From assembly GCA_913055885.1 (NCBI GenBank), contig CAJXLG010000004.1, positions 1-36,992 of the forward strand: a DNA stretch of 36,992 nucleotides, read 5' to 3'. Below the pieces are notes generated by a model. It was not told the DNA's origin and ran no database searches. It saw only the letters and a list, made by a program, of their open reading frames with translations. Shown here piece by piece: positions 1 through 10,235 of the stretch (its first letter is position 1; every line of letters starts with the position of its first letter). The translations under genes and the position numbers were made by a program. The stretch is from an uncultured Rhodospirillales bacterium. GTDB lineage: Bacteria; Pseudomonadota; Alphaproteobacteria; Rhodospirillales; CAJXLG01.

Positions 1-101
1 GAGCGGCTCGGCTATTGTGAAAAAGGCGCCCTATCTGGAGCTGACCTTCCCTGCGGAAGCAATGCCGGAATTGCAGGACGGCGGCAAGATAAACGACCAG
101 T

Positions 102-290
102 TCAATCATCCTGTTCGTCCCTCCGTTCCCGCTCCATCTCTTTGCGCCGTTCTTCCACCCGGAGCCGACGGCGGTCCCGTTCCAGGAGGACACGCCGCCG
201 ATTGATCCGATTCTTCAGCCACACGTCCATGGCCCTGTGCGCGATGCCCAGAACGACCAGCCCGACGGTTATGATGGCGACGGACCCCAC
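102..290 (-). CDS. small single-pass membrane protein, PspB-like in shape
   Basis: A 62-residue protein of unknown function. One hydrophobic helix (about residues 3-19) is followed by a highly charged tail rich in Arg and Glu that looks like a cytoplasmic coiled coil. This helix-plus-charged-tail shape resembles phage-shock protein PspB and similar small envelope proteins, but no specific family motif is visible. The only usual start codon in frame is GTG at 290. The frame stays open upstream for about 19 more codons to a TGA with no ATG, GTG or TTG, and the start lacks a clear Shine-Dalgarno. It lies downstream of the YciI-like gene on the same strand. The overlapping frames in this GC-rich DNA make the call tentative. 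Confidence 0.4.
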   Translation of the reverse strand: MGSVAIITVGLVVLGIAHRAMDVWLKNRINRRRVLLERDRRRLRVEERRKEMERERRDEQDD

Positions 291-362
291 CCGGGCCCAA
301 TCGTGCTCAAAATGCTGAAGGAAATTTAACGCAGGCCAGTCTATGCGTCACGCCCCGACCCT

Positions 363-650
363 TCACCCCTGTCCGGGCAGCACCTGTTTCACGGGCCGCA
401 CCTCGACGCGCTCGAACAGCCCGGCCTTGTTGTAGGGGTCGGCGTCGGTGAAGGCATGGGCGTCGGCCAGGGTGTCGAAGTCCATGATGAGCAGGCTGCC
501 CACCATGCCCTCGCCGTCCGGGGTCAGGAGCGGCCCGGCGAAGACCACCCGCTCCCCCTGCGCCTTGATGTGGGCCAGGTGCGCGTCGCGGTTGGCGGCG
601 CGCACAGCCTCATGAGCCGGCTTGTCGACGCACTGGATCACCACCCGCAT
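363..650 (-). CDS. YciI-like protein
   Basis: A 95-residue YciI-family protein (ferredoxin-like alpha/beta fold, dimeric). Its biochemical role is poorly defined, though some relatives have dehydrochlorinase-like or muconolactone isomerase-like activities. The family hallmarks are present: an N-terminal strand MRVVIQCVDKP, the helix with RDAHLAHI (His24, His27), a central GxLLIMDFD strand, and DPY near residue 71 where the conserved Asp of the family sits. ATG at 650 gives the usual family length. The start lies 41 nt inside the end of cysC, so the two are probably translationally coupled. In alphaproteobacteria a YciI gene commonly follows tsaD-gpsA; here cysC sits between them. Confidence 0.9.
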   Translation of the reverse strand: MRVVIQCVDKPAHEAVRAANRDAHLAHIKAQGERVVFAGPLLTPDGEGMVGSLLIMDFDTLADAHAFTDADPYNKAGLFERVEVRPVKQVLPGQG

Positions 651-1317
651 CGCTCGCCTCCCCGGCGTTCCCGTCGGCCTCGGTCCCGGCCACGACGTTG
701 CGCGGCCCTTCGCCCAGGCTCCGCCGCACGTAGCCGAGAAGCCGTTCCACGCTCTCGTCCTCGGACAGCACGTCCGTGTCCACCTCCAGCTCGGGCGCCG
801 CGGGCGCCTCGTAGGGCGCGGAAATGCCGGTGAACTCGGGGATCTCGCCGCGGCGGGCCTTCTGATAGAGGCCCTTGGGATCGCGCTCCTCGCATACCGA
901 AAGGTCGGCCTGGACGTAGATCTCGTGGAAGAACTCCGGGGCGATGGCCCGCACCCGGTCACGGTCCGCGCGGTACGGCGAGATGAAGGATGTGATGACG
1001 ATGGTGCCGCTCTGGGCGAAGAGCTTGGCCACCTCGCCGATGCGGCGGATGTGTTCGCTGCGGTCCTCGGGCGAGAAGCCCAGGTCCGAGGACAGGCCGT
1101 GGCGCACGTTGTCGCCGTCCAGGACGAAGGTGTGATAACCGCGCCGGAAAAGCTCGTGCTCCAGGGCGAGGGCCAGTGTCGTCTTGCCCGATCCCGACAG
1201 CCCCGTCAGCCACAGAATGCCGCTTTCGTGGCCGTTGCGGCGCCAGCGCTGCTCCGGCGTGATGCGGTGATCCACATGGAAAATATTGGTGGATTTGGTG
1301 GTGTTCTGCTCGCTCAT
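610..1317 (-). CDS. cysC: adenylylsulfate kinase (APS kinase)
   Basis: Phosphorylates adenosine 5'-phosphosulfate with ATP to give PAPS, in cytoplasmic sulfate activation. The 235 residues show Walker A GLSGSGKTT (39-47), the LDGDNVRHGL nucleotide-binding loop (66-75), DRSEHIRRIGEVAKL (85-99), the FISPYR segment with the conserved serine (Ser113), DPKGLY (146-151) and FTGISAPYE (162-170). Typical CysC is about 200 residues; the last 35 here are low-complexity and partly overlap the YciI-like gene, so the C-terminal extension may be unconserved. ATG at 1317 overlaps the gpsA stop by 4 nt (ATGA), showing coupling within a tsaD-gpsA-cysC-yciI unit. No cysD, cysN or cysH is in the window, so the source of its substrate is elsewhere. 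Confidence 0.93.
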   Translation of the reverse strand: MSEQNTTKSTNIFHVDHRITPEQRWRRNGHESGILWLTGLSGSGKTTLALALEHELFRRGYHTFVLDGDNVRHGLSSDLGFSPEDRSEHIRRIGEVAKLFAQSGTIVITSFISPYRADRDRVRAIAPEFFHEIYVQADLSVCEERDPKGLYQKARRGEIPEFTGISAPYEAPAAPELEVDTDVLSEDESVERLLGYVRRSLGEGPRNVVAGTEADGNAGEASDAGGDPVRRQAGS

Positions 1318-2339
1318 CGGCTGTCGGGCTCCCTGGCCGGCGCGGTCATGGCGGCTTCCGCCCGGAAAGGACGGGCAAGAAGATCCTGGATCACACGGTC
1401 AATCGACTTGTCATGATTTAACACGCCGTCCACGGCCTGGCAAACGGGAAGCTCCACGCCCAGGCGTTCCCCCATCGCCGTGACGGGGCCGGCGCTGTAC
1501 ACCCCCTCGGCCACGGAGCACCGTTCCCCCAGCACCGCTGCCAGCGTTTGCCCTTCGCCGAGCGCCGCGCCAAGGGAGAAGTTGCGCGACTGCATGGCGT
1601 TGCAGGTGAGGGTGAGGTCGCCCAGCCCCGACAGCCCCATGAGGGTCTGCGGCCGGCCGCCAAGGGCCGTGGCGAGGCGGGTGAGCTCCGCGAGGCCGCG
1701 CGTGATGAGGGCGGCGCGGGCGTTCTCGCCGAGCCGGCGGCCGTGCACGATGCCGCAGGCGATGGCCATGACGTTCTTCACGGCGCCGCCCACCTGGGCG
1801 CCGATGACGTCGTCGCTGAAATAGGGGCGGAAGGTGCGGGTGCCCACGGCGTGCACCAGGTCGTCTTCCAGGGCCGCATCGGCGCAGGCCAGGGTCACCG
1901 CCGTGGGCAGGCCGGCCGCCACCTCGCCGGCGAAAGTGGGGCCCGAAAGCACGGCCACCGGGGCGCCGGGCACGGCGGCCGCCACCGCCTCCGACATCAG
2001 GGCGCCCGTCGCCTGCTCGATGCCCTTGGCGCACACCACCAGCGGCACGCCCTCGCGGCGGTGCGGCGCCAGACGCTCCGCCACCCCGCGCAGGTGCTGC
2101 GCCGGCACCACCAGGAGCAGGGCGTCGGCGGCGGCGGCCGTCGCCGGGTCGCTGGTGGCGGCGATGCCGTCGGGCAGGGTGACGCCGGGCAGGTACCACG
2201 GGTTGTGCCCCTCGCGGGCCAGTGTTTCCGCCACGTCCGGCTCGCGCGCCCAGAGGGTGACGCGCCGGCCGGCGCGGCGGATGGTGGCGGCCAGGGCCGT
2301 GCCCCAGGCGCCCGCCCCGATGATGCCGATGTGTTCCAT
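1314..2339 (-). CDS. gpsA: NAD(P)-dependent glycerol-3-phosphate dehydrogenase
   Basis: Reduces dihydroxyacetone phosphate to sn-glycerol 3-phosphate for phospholipid synthesis in the cytoplasm. The protein has 341 residues with an N-terminal Rossmann motif GIIGAGAWGTALA starting at residue 5, the substrate-loop motif LSGPTFA, the catalytic-lysine helix VGGAVKNVMAIA, and GLSGLGDLTLTC. I chose ATG at 2339 because GGGGA lies at Shine-Dalgarno distance and the Rossmann motif follows directly. An upstream in-frame ATG at 2369 would add ten atypical residues. The gene is 31 nt downstream of tsaD and overlaps cysC by 4 nt, so the set is probably one transcript. Confidence 0.96.
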   Translation of the reverse strand: MEHIGIIGAGAWGTALAATIRRAGRRVTLWAREPDVAETLAREGHNPWYLPGVTLPDGIAATSDPATAAAADALLLVVPAQHLRGVAERLAPHRREGVPLVVCAKGIEQATGALMSEAVAAAVPGAPVAVLSGPTFAGEVAAGLPTAVTLACADAALEDDLVHAVGTRTFRPYFSDDVIGAQVGGAVKNVMAIACGIVHGRRLGENARAALITRGLAELTRLATALGGRPQTLMGLSGLGDLTLTCNAMQSRNFSLGAALGEGQTLAAVLGERCSVAEGVYSAGPVTAMGERLGVELPVCQAVDGVLNHDKSIDRVIQDLLARPFRAEAAMTAPAREPDSR

Positions 2340-2370
2340 GACCGTTCCCCGATCCGCGTGATCGCGCATT

Positions 2371-3387
2371 CTAACCGGTGAGTTCCGTCAGGGGCCAGCG
2401 CGGGCGCGCCGCCGCGTCCAGCCCGTCCGTCAGGCCACGCCGCAGGCGCTCCACTCCGGCCCAGGCGATCATGGCCCCGTTGTCCGTGCACAGCGGGACG
2501 GGCGGCGCGTGCAGCGGGACGCCGGCGCCGTCCGCCACCCTTTCCAGGCGCGCCTTGAGGGCCCGGTTGGCGGCAACGCCGCCGGCCACCACCAGGCGCG
2601 GCGCGCCGGTTTCGGCGAGCGCGCGGGCGCAGCGGTCGGCCAGCACGTCGCCCACGGCTTCCTGGAAGGCGGCGCACAGGTCGGCGACGTCGCGGTCGTC
2701 GGGCGCCCCCGGCGGCAGGCCTTCCACCGTGTGGCGCACCGCCGTCTTCAGGCCGGAGAAGGAAAAATCGCAGCCGGGCCGGCCCTTCATGGGGCGCGGC
2801 AGGGGGAAACGCGCCGCGTCGCCGTCGCGGGCCGCCGCCTCCACGGCCGGGCCGCCGGGATAGCCCAGGCCCAGCATGCGCGCCACCTTGTCGAAGGCCT
2901 CGCCCACGGCGTCGTCGATGGTGCCGCCCAGGCGGCGGCACCGCCCCACGTCCTGAACGTCGAGGAGCTGGCAGTGGCCGCCCGAGGCCAGCAGCAGCAG
3001 ATAGGGAAAATCGACGCCGTCGGTGAGGCGCGCGGTGAGGGCGTGCCCCTCCAGGTGGTTGGCCGCCACCAGCGGCCGGTCGTGGACGGCGGCGATGGCC
3101 TTGCCCGTCATGAGGCCCACCAGAAGGCCGCCGATGAGGCCCGGGCCGGCGGTGGCGGCGATGCCGTCCAGGTCGGCGAAGGCGAGCCCGGCCTCTTCCA
3201 TGGTGGCGGCCACCACGCGGTCCGTGCGCTCCAGGTGGGCGCGCGCGGCGATCTCCGGCACCACACCGGCATAGGGCGCGTGCGCCTCGAGCTGGCTGTG
3301 CACGCGCGCGGCCACGATGCGCCGGTCCGCCGTCACCACGGCGGCGGCGGTCTCGTCACAGCTCGTCTCGATGCCCAGAACGCGCAT
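2371..3387 (-). CDS. tsaD: tRNA N6-adenosine threonylcarbamoyltransferase
   Basis: Transfers the threonylcarbamoyl group from TC-AMP to adenosine 37 of ANN-decoding tRNAs (t6A), working with TsaB and TsaE in the cytoplasm. The 338 residues start with [14 protein letters not shown], the ASKHA phosphate-loop signature. The metal-binding histidines are in NHLEGH (His111, His115), followed by [30 protein letters not shown] and a terminal [12 protein letters not shown] motif. It heads the minus-strand unit with gpsA. In many alphaproteobacteria tsaD-gpsA is divergent from hemC-hemD; here hemC-hemD is about 16 kb away, so this segment has been rearranged relative to that arrangement. Confidence 0.97.
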   Translation of the reverse strand: MRVLGIETSCDETAAAVVTADRRIVAARVHSQLEAHAPYAGVVPEIAARAHLERTDRVVAATMEEAGLAFADLDGIAATAGPGLIGGLLVGLMTGKAIAAVHDRPLVAANHLEGHALTARLTDGVDFPYLLLLASGGHCQLLDVQDVGRCRRLGGTIDDAVGEAFDKVARMLGLGYPGGPAVEAAARDGDAARFPLPRPMKGRPGCDFSFSGLKTAVRHTVEGLPPGAPDDRDVADLCAAFQEAVGDVLADRCARALAETGAPRLVVAGGVAANRALKARLERVADGAGVPLHAPPVPLCTDNGAMIAWAGVERLRRGLTDGLDAAARPRWPLTELTG

Positions 3388-3428
3388 GGGGGCCGTTTAC
3401 CACCTGGGCCGCGACAAAGCCAGGGTCG

Positions 3429-3457
3429 TTGACAGCGGCGCCGGCCCGCCCTATGGT
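3429..3457 (+). promoter_or_regulatory. predicted sigma-70 promoter of rpmJ
   Basis: TTGACA (3429-3434), a 17-bp spacer, then TATGGT (3452-3457), about 43 nt before the rpmJ start. The -35 is consensus and the spacing ideal. It lies in the short divergent gap between tsaD and rpmJ. Confidence 0.6.
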
Positions 3458-3499
3458 CCGCCACTTCCAACCGGACCACGGGAACCAGGGAGCGGACCC

Positions 3500-3625
3500 A
3501 TGCGCGTGCGCAACTCGCTGAAGGCCGCCAAGAAGCGGGACAAGAACTGCCGCGTCGTGCGCCGCCGCGGCAAGGTCTACGTCATCAACAAGCAGAATCC
3601 CCGCCTCAAGGCCCGCCAGGGCTGA
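3500..3625 (+). CDS. rpmJ: 50S ribosomal protein L36, zinc-free form
   Basis: A 41-residue basic protein of the large ribosomal subunit. The sequence [14 protein letters not shown]...[15 protein letters not shown]...RLKARQG matches the alphaproteobacterial L36 pattern. Only one cysteine (Cys17) is present, so the four-ligand zinc ribbon of the classical C+ form is missing; it is the C- type that does not need zinc. ATG at 3500 follows GGGAGCGG. The gene stands alone downstream of its own promoter, which is the usual arrangement for this form. Confidence 0.97.
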   Translation: MRVRNSLKAAKKRDKNCRVVRRRGKVYVINKQNPRLKARQG

Positions 3626-3654
3626 CCGCCCGGCACGGCGGGCAGGGGGAAGCC

Positions 3655-3907
3655 ATGCCCGTCACGACGCTGAAGGCGCGCCGCGCGGAGACGATCCGGC
3701 GGAAACGGCGCGCCATCGGCGATCTCCTCCCGGCGCTGGCCGAAACGGCCCGGCGCCCGGGGGGCGTATCTTGTCCACGGGTCGGCGATACGCGAGGCGG
3801 GCGCCCACCCGCGGCCGGAATCGGACGTGCGCCCGCGCGACCTGTGCGGGCCGAAACCGCCGGCGCGGGCCGGGGCGGAAGGGCGGGTGTTGCCCGGGGC
3901 GGCGTGA
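3655..3907 (+). pseudogene. frameshifted remnant of a minimal nucleotidyltransferase (MNT)
   Basis: Frame 1 from ATG 3655 reads MPVTTLKARRAETIRRKRRA...LLPALAETARRPG, a basic helix like the N-terminus of small MNT-fold nucleotidyltransferases. The continuation lies in frame 2: AYLVHGSAIREAGAHPRPESDV, which carries the family hallmark (hydrophobic strand, GS, about ten residues, then SD). The two frames meet at a run of six G (3759-3764); removing one G joins them. After SDV the usual DLLV strand is lost and the frame ends at TGA 3905-3907. The protein is therefore both frameshifted and truncated, without the rest of the catalytic core, and no HEPN partner is nearby. What I see is the joined motif; the family name is inference. 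Confidence 0.5.
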
Positions 3908-3914
3908 CGATTGC

Positions 3915-4295
3915 CTACCCCTCTTCCGCCAGTGTCACCTGGACGGTATCCCCGTCGCGGGCACCCTGAAGGGCGCGCGCGCTGTCCAGGCAGCGGCCCC
4001 AGATGTTGCACGGCGCCGCCAGGCGGATCTCGGTGCCCTGCGAGATGGGCGTGGGGCCGAAGCCGATGGCAATGGCCTGGCCGCCCTCCCAGAAGGCCAG
4101 CTCGCCGCATTCCACCACGGCCCGCGCGTCGGGCTCCTCTTCCACGGTGAAGGGCACGCTGAAATAGACCTCCTCGCCCCAGGTACGGGCGGTGGATTCG
4201 ATGGGCAGGTTCTCCAGCACCGTGCGGCCGGTGGGGGTGTCGTAGACCTCCCCCGTCAGGCTGGTTCCCCCCACCGTGATGCGGATACGGCTCAT
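3915..4295 (-). CDS. cyclophilin-like fold protein (TM1367-type)
   Basis: A 126-residue protein resembling the small cyclophilin-like family typified by Thermotoga TM1367. That family has the cyclophilin barrel but no established prolyl isomerase activity. Supporting segments are the opening strand MSRIRITVGG, TGRTVLENLPIESTARTWGEEVYFSVPF, the WEGGQAIAIGFGPTP loop (typical of the family) and NIWGRCL before the acidic C-terminus. ATG at 4295 is preceded by GGGAGG on the minus strand. Its stop is only 7 nt from the end of the convergent nucleotidyltransferase remnant. Function unknown; cytoplasmic as no signal peptide is seen. Confidence 0.75.
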   Translation of the reverse strand: MSRIRITVGGTSLTGEVYDTPTGRTVLENLPIESTARTWGEEVYFSVPFTVEEEPDARAVVECGELAFWEGGQAIAIGFGPTPISQGTEIRLAAPCNIWGRCLDSARALQGARDGDTVQVTLAEEG

Positions 4296-4447
4296 GGCGT
4301 GCCTCCCTGGTCTTGTCCGGCGATGATGGTGCCATCACCCTAACGCGCGTCGCCCGCGCGCCAAAAGGTGGCGGTCCCGGGGCTGGACGGCACGCGCCGA
4401 CCCTGCCATAGTATTGCCGCTTTTGACGGGCGTGGAGGTAAACGGTC

Positions 4448-4798
4448 ATGAGCGCAGCGATCCGTCTGTTCACCCGGATGCGCGGCCGTCTGGTGGGGAC
4501 CGACGACCAGGGCAACCAGTACTACACCGAGCGCACGCCGGTGCCGGGGCGGCGCGGCCGGCGCTGGGTGGTGTACAACGGCGAGCCCGAGGCGTCGCGC
4601 GTGCCGCCGGAATGGCACGCCTGGCTGCACTGGCTGACGGACGACGCGCCCCTGGCCGCCGGCGGGCACGCCTGGCAGCGGCCGCACCGCCCCAACCGGA
4701 CGGGCACGCCGCGCGCCCACGTGCCGCGCGGCCACACCGCCCGCGGCGGCGCCCGCACCGCCGCCACCGGGGATTACGAACCGTGGCGTCCCGAGTAG
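4448..4798 (+). CDS. NADH:ubiquinone oxidoreductase accessory subunit, NDUFA12 family
   Basis: Bacterial counterpart of mitochondrial complex I subunit NDUFA12 (B17.2), a peripheral-arm supernumerary subunit found in alphaproteobacteria. The 116 residues include MRGRLVGTDDQGNQYYTER, RRWVVYNGEPEASRVPPEWHAWLHW and a Pro/His/Arg-rich C-terminus ending DYEPWRPE, all family hallmarks. ATG at 4448 follows GGAGGTAAACGG. It is 6 nt upstream of the first MCE gene, so it heads a short co-directional unit with the MCE pair and DUF2155. That neighbourhood recurs in alphaproteobacteria even though the products act in different complexes. Confidence 0.92.
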   Translation: MSAAIRLFTRMRGRLVGTDDQGNQYYTERTPVPGRRGRRWVVYNGEPEASRVPPEWHAWLHWLTDDAPLAAGGHAWQRPHRPNRTGTPRAHVPRGHTARGGARTAATGDYEPWRPE

Positions 4799-4804
4799 GG
4801 TTTC

Positions 4805-5290
4805 ATGGGCGACCGCCGGAACTTCCAGGCCGTGGTGGGCGCGCTGGTGCTGCTCGCCGTCGTGGCGGTGGGCGTTTTGTCGTCCATGCACGATCCGGCG
4901 AACAACGGCTATCGCGTCCACGCCACGTTCGACGAGGTCTCCGGCCTGAGCGTGGGGTCGCCCGTGTGGCTGGGCGGCCTGCCGGTGGGCGAGGTGGTGG
5001 CGATGGAGCTCGGTGATTCCCTGAGGGCCCGTGTCACCCTGCGCATCGAGGGGGACGTGGCCCTGCCCACGGACACGGCGGCGGCCATCAAGACCCAGGG
5101 CATCCTGGGCGACAAGCACGTGGCCCTGCAGCCCGGCGCCGCGTTCGACAGCATCGAGCCGGGCGGCACCATCGCCTACACCCAGGACGCCCTCATCGTG
5201 GAGGAACTGTTGCAGCTCGTGGTGAGCCGGGCGCGCGCCCGGAAAGGGGCCGGCGCCGGCGAGGACGACAACGGCCAGCCGAAGGACTGA
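4805..5290 (+). CDS. MCE-domain protein, MlaD-like (first of a tandem pair)
   Basis: A 161-residue inner-membrane-anchored periplasmic protein with one N-terminal helix (about residues 9-27, VVGALVLLAVVAVGVL) and a single MCE domain. The domain has the motif FDEVSGLSVGSPVWLGGLPVGEVVAMEL, then LPTDTAAAIKTQGILGDKHVALQPG. MCE proteins such as MlaD form hexameric rings that carry phospholipids between membranes. ATG at 4805 gives the usual N-in anchor. The tail after residue 140 is charged and probably disordered. It is followed by a second MCE gene 11 nt on. Compared with that one it has a shorter loop between the two strand groups, so the pair are diverged paralogues rather than a fresh duplication. 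No mlaE or mlaF is in the window. Confidence 0.85.
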   Translation: MGDRRNFQAVVGALVLLAVVAVGVLSSMHDPANNGYRVHATFDEVSGLSVGSPVWLGGLPVGEVVAMELGDSLRARVTLRIEGDVALPTDTAAAIKTQGILGDKHVALQPGAAFDSIEPGGTIAYTQDALIVEELLQLVVSRARARKGAGAGEDDNGQPKD

Positions 5291-5301
5291 CGAAGACGTT
5301 G

Positions 5302-5805
5302 ATGGGCCGTCACCTGATCGAGAGCATCATGGGCGGGGTGGTCCTCCTGGTGGCCATCATGTTCCTGGTGTTTGCCTGGAACACGGCCGACCTGAGGACC
5401 GTCCAGGGGTATGAACTGTCGGCCGCGTTCCTCCGGGTGGGTGGCCTGGAAGTGGGCTCCGACGTGCGCGTGAGCGGCATCAAGGTGGGGACCGTCACCA
5501 GCGAACACCTGGACAAGAAGACCTATGACGCCATCGTGCGGATGAACATCCGCCCCGGCGTGAAGCTCCCCGCGGACACCGTGGCCAAGGTGGCCAGCGC
5601 CGGCCTCATGGGCGGCACCTACGTCAAGCTCGAGCCGGGCTCGGCCGCCGAGACCCTCGACCCCGGCGACCGCATCAAGCACACCAAGGACATCAAGTCC
5701 CTGGAGGACCTGGTGGGCGAGATCATCTTCCTGGCCACCGACCAGGGCGGCAAGAGCGGCGACGGGCAGGGGGGTGGCGGCCTGGGTGGCGGCCTGGGGC
5801 AGTGA
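5302..5805 (+). CDS. mlaD: outer-membrane lipid asymmetry maintenance protein MlaD
   Basis: A 167-residue MCE protein, the more typical MlaD of the two. It has an N-terminal membrane anchor (about residues 7-25) and an MCE domain with FLRVGGLEVGSDVRVSGIKV, LPADTVAKVASAGLMGGTYV and KLEPGS. The helix KSLEDLVGEIIF follows, which in MlaD helps build the central hydrophobic channel. The C-terminus is a Gly-rich low-complexity tail. Start: ATG 5302, with TTG 5299 directly before it as an alternative; the Shine-Dalgarno is poor for both, suggesting coupling to the upstream MCE gene. By family knowledge it would work with an ABC transporter (MlaEF) encoded elsewhere, moving phospholipids across the periplasm. 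Confidence 0.92.
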   Translation: MGRHLIESIMGGVVLLVAIMFLVFAWNTADLRTVQGYELSAAFLRVGGLEVGSDVRVSGIKVGTVTSEHLDKKTYDAIVRMNIRPGVKLPADTVAKVASAGLMGGTYVKLEPGSAAETLDPGDRIKHTKDIKSLEDLVGEIIFLATDQGGKSGDGQGGGGLGGGLGQ

Positions 5806-5809
5806 CGCC

Positions 5810-6262
5810 ATGACGCGCGCCGCTTTCTCCGCGCTGGTCCTCGCGGCCGTGCTCCTGATCCTTCCGGGGCCGGCGCGCGCCACCTTCATCGACGGCGACG
5901 TGGCCGTGCTCAACTGGCTGGACAAGGTGACGGCCCGCGTGCGCACCATCCGTGTCCCCGTGGGCACCACCCACAAGCTGCGCACCCTGCGAATCACGGT
6001 GCACGCCTGCCGCCGCCGGCCGCCCGAGGAGCCGCCGGAGAGCGCCGCCTTCCTCACCATCCGCGAGGTGAAGCCGGACAGGGCCGACCGAGAGGTCTTC
6101 TCGGGCTGGATGTTCGCCTCGTCACCCGCGCTGAATGCCATGGAACACCCGGTGTACGACGTGTGGGTGCGCGAGTGCGTCATCACGGACAAGGAACGCA
6201 AACCCGAGCCGGACGCGCCGGGACAGCGCGGCGGCGACACGGTGAAACAGGGCGACGGTTGA
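5810..6262 (+). CDS. DUF2155 domain-containing periplasmic protein
   Basis: A 150-residue exported protein of unknown function. A signal peptide ([16 protein letters not shown], cleavage near residue 21) is followed by the DUF2155 core: [39 protein letters not shown], and the family signature [27 protein letters not shown], with two cysteines that may form a disulfide. ATG at 5810 is 4 nt after the mlaD stop. It commonly follows mlaD in alphaproteobacteria, hinting at an envelope role, but none is proven. The stop codon overlaps the -35 box of the rplU promoter. The C-terminal 20 residues are charged and low-complexity. Confidence 0.88.
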   Translation: MTRAAFSALVLAAVLLILPGPARATFIDGDVAVLNWLDKVTARVRTIRVPVGTTHKLRTLRITVHACRRRPPEEPPESAAFLTIREVKPDRADREVFSGWMFASSPALNAMEHPVYDVWVRECVITDKERKPEPDAPGQRGGDTVKQGDG

Positions 6263-6286
6263 CAGCACCGGGCGCGGCCGTATACT
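6259..6286 (+). promoter_or_regulatory. strong sigma-70 promoter of rplU-rpmA
   Basis: TTGACA (6259-6264), 16-bp spacer, TATACT (6281-6286), a near-consensus match in GC-rich DNA. The -35 box overlaps the TGA stop of the DUF2155 gene. Start of rplU is 63 nt downstream of the -10, leaving a short 5' leader. Confidence 0.75.
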
Positions 6287-6348
6287 CGCCCACCCCTGAC
6301 ACGGTTGAATCCGGCCGAGACAAAGCAGAGCCCAGGAAAGGCGAGCTC

Positions 6349-9183
<2,835 letters not shown>

Positions 9184-9184
9184 C

Positions 9185-10150
9185 GTGGCGGCCCCGGCGA
9201 ACCCGCACGACAAGCTTTTCCAGGCGCTCCTGGACGATCCGGAACGGGCGCGGGCCCTTTTGCGGGATCATCTGCCGCCGGCCATTGTCGCCGAGCTGGC
9301 TGACGATCCGCCGGAGCCCGTCGAGGGCAGCTTCGTGGACCAGGCCCTCCAGGGCAGCCAGAGCGACCGGTTGTTCCGGATGGCGCTGAAGGACGGCCGC
9401 GACGCTTATATCTATACCCTTCTCGAACACAAGAGCCGCCCCGACCCCCGAACGCCGGTCCAGTTACTTACCTACATGGCCCGCATCTGGGAAAAATGCA
9501 TCGCCGAGGCGGAAAGCGGACCGGCGGCCCTGCCCGCCATCATTCCCGTGGTCTTCTATCACGGACAGACGCCGTGGACCGTGCCCGCCTCGGTGGTGGA
9601 CTGGCTGGACGCGCCCGAGGCCGTTCTCGACCACGTGCGGGATTTCCGCTACATCCTGCGCGATCTGGGTCCTGTGGATGACACGGAACTGGCCGGCGAA
9701 CGCGCGGTGCGGGCGGGTCTTGCCGCGCTGAAACACGCTTACGATCAGGGTGTGCCGTTGCGGGTGGTGATCGCCCTGTTGCACGATACGCCCGACGGCA
9801 GCCTTTTCGAGCGGCAGGTGCTGGAATATGTCGGTGCCGTCTACGACATGACGGCCGAGGCCCTGGAAGACGCGGTGAAACAGGCCAAACCGGAACGGTG
9901 GGAGGAGCTCATGGGTACGCCGGCCGAGGAATGGATGCGTCGTGGCGAGGCGCGCGGCAAGGCCGAGGGCAAGGCCGAGGGCAAGGCCGAGGCCGTGCTC
10001 CGCATCCTGCGGGGCCGCTTCGGCACCGTGCCCGCCAACGTCGCGGACCGGGTGCAGGACGCCGATGGCGATGCCCTCGACACCATGCTGGATCGGGCCC
10101 TGACCGCGGAGCGCCCGGAAGAGGTGACGGAGGCACCGGGCCGCCATTGA
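9185..10150 (+). CDS. Rpn-family recombination-promoting nuclease (transposase_31/YhgA-like)
   Basis: A 321-residue protein of the Rpn family (PD-(D/E)XK-type nucleases; in E. coli RpnA-E promote RecA-independent recombination). Family features seen: the start [25 protein letters not shown], the core QSDRLFRM with Asp61, the [10 protein letters not shown] strand with the E-x-K pair Glu81/Lys83 (more often EHQS), and the [11 protein letters not shown] motif near residues 117-127. The helical C-terminus carries a short repeat of GKAE units. GTG 9185 starts one nucleotide after the proB stop, so translation is probably by reinitiation. Full-length and intact. Such genes are often horizontally acquired and multicopy; no flanking target-site repeats are visible here. 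Confidence 0.88.
   Translation: MAAPANPHDKLFQALLDDPERARALLRDHLPPAIVAELADDPPEPVEGSFVDQALQGSQSDRLFRMALKDGRDAYIYTLLEHKSRPDPRTPVQLLTYMARIWEKCIAEAESGPAALPAIIPVVFYHGQTPWTVPASVVDWLDAPEAVLDHVRDFRYILRDLGPVDDTELAGERAVRAGLAALKHAYDQGVPLRVVIALLHDTPDGSLFERQVLEYVGAVYDMTAEALEDAVKQAKPERWEELMGTPAEEWMRRGEARGKAEGKAEGKAEAVLRILRGRFGTVPANVADRVQDADGDALDTMLDRALTAERPEEVTEAPGRH
9956..9991 (+). repeat. 12-bp in-frame tandem repeat in the Rpn gene
   Basis: Three perfect copies of GGCAAGGCCGAG (9956-9967, 9968-9979, 9980-9991), encoding GKAE three times. Perfect in-frame units suggest copy-number slippage; similar GKAE-type repeats are common near the C-terminus of Rpn proteins. Confidence 0.85.
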
Positions 10151-10209
10151 AGGGCGTGATCCAGGCGTGGCGCGCGGCAAGGTCTTGAAGGGAACAATAG
10201 GGAAGAAAA

Positions 10210-10235
10210 CCGGGGGATATGGCGATATCCCCCGG
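10210..10235 (+). repeat. perfect palindromic hairpin between the Rpn gene and proA
   Basis: CCGGGGGATAT, loop GGCG, ATATCCCCCGG: an 11-bp perfect stem with a 4-nt loop. A second small hairpin (CGCCCG, GA, CGGGCG at 10241-10254) follows. No T-run is present. It could end the Rpn transcript, or be a REP-like element. The rest of the 175-bp gap (10151-10325) holds no gene; only a weak promoter-like TTGGTG (10256-10261) with TTAAGG (10281-10286) at a poor 19-bp spacing precedes proA. Confidence 0.55.

Noticed and set aside
17-205. 62-codon plus-strand frame starting GTG at 17
   Set aside because: Overlaps the better-supported small membrane protein on the other strand after position 102; no ribosome site and no recognisable motif. 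It could be the tail of a gene cut by the window start, but nothing supports that.
4340-5119. 259-codon minus-strand frame over NDUFA12 and the first MCE gene
   Set aside because: Shadow frame; both plus-strand genes have recognisable families.
9956-9991. CRISPR-like array
   Set aside because: Back-to-back 12-bp units without spacers, in frame in a coding gene; the hpf 18-bp repeat was rejected as CRISPR for the same reason.
9185-10150. Insertion sequence carrying a transposase
   Set aside because: Despite the old transposase name, no terminal inverted repeats or target-site duplication are visible at proB or proA; the Rpn family is a nuclease family.
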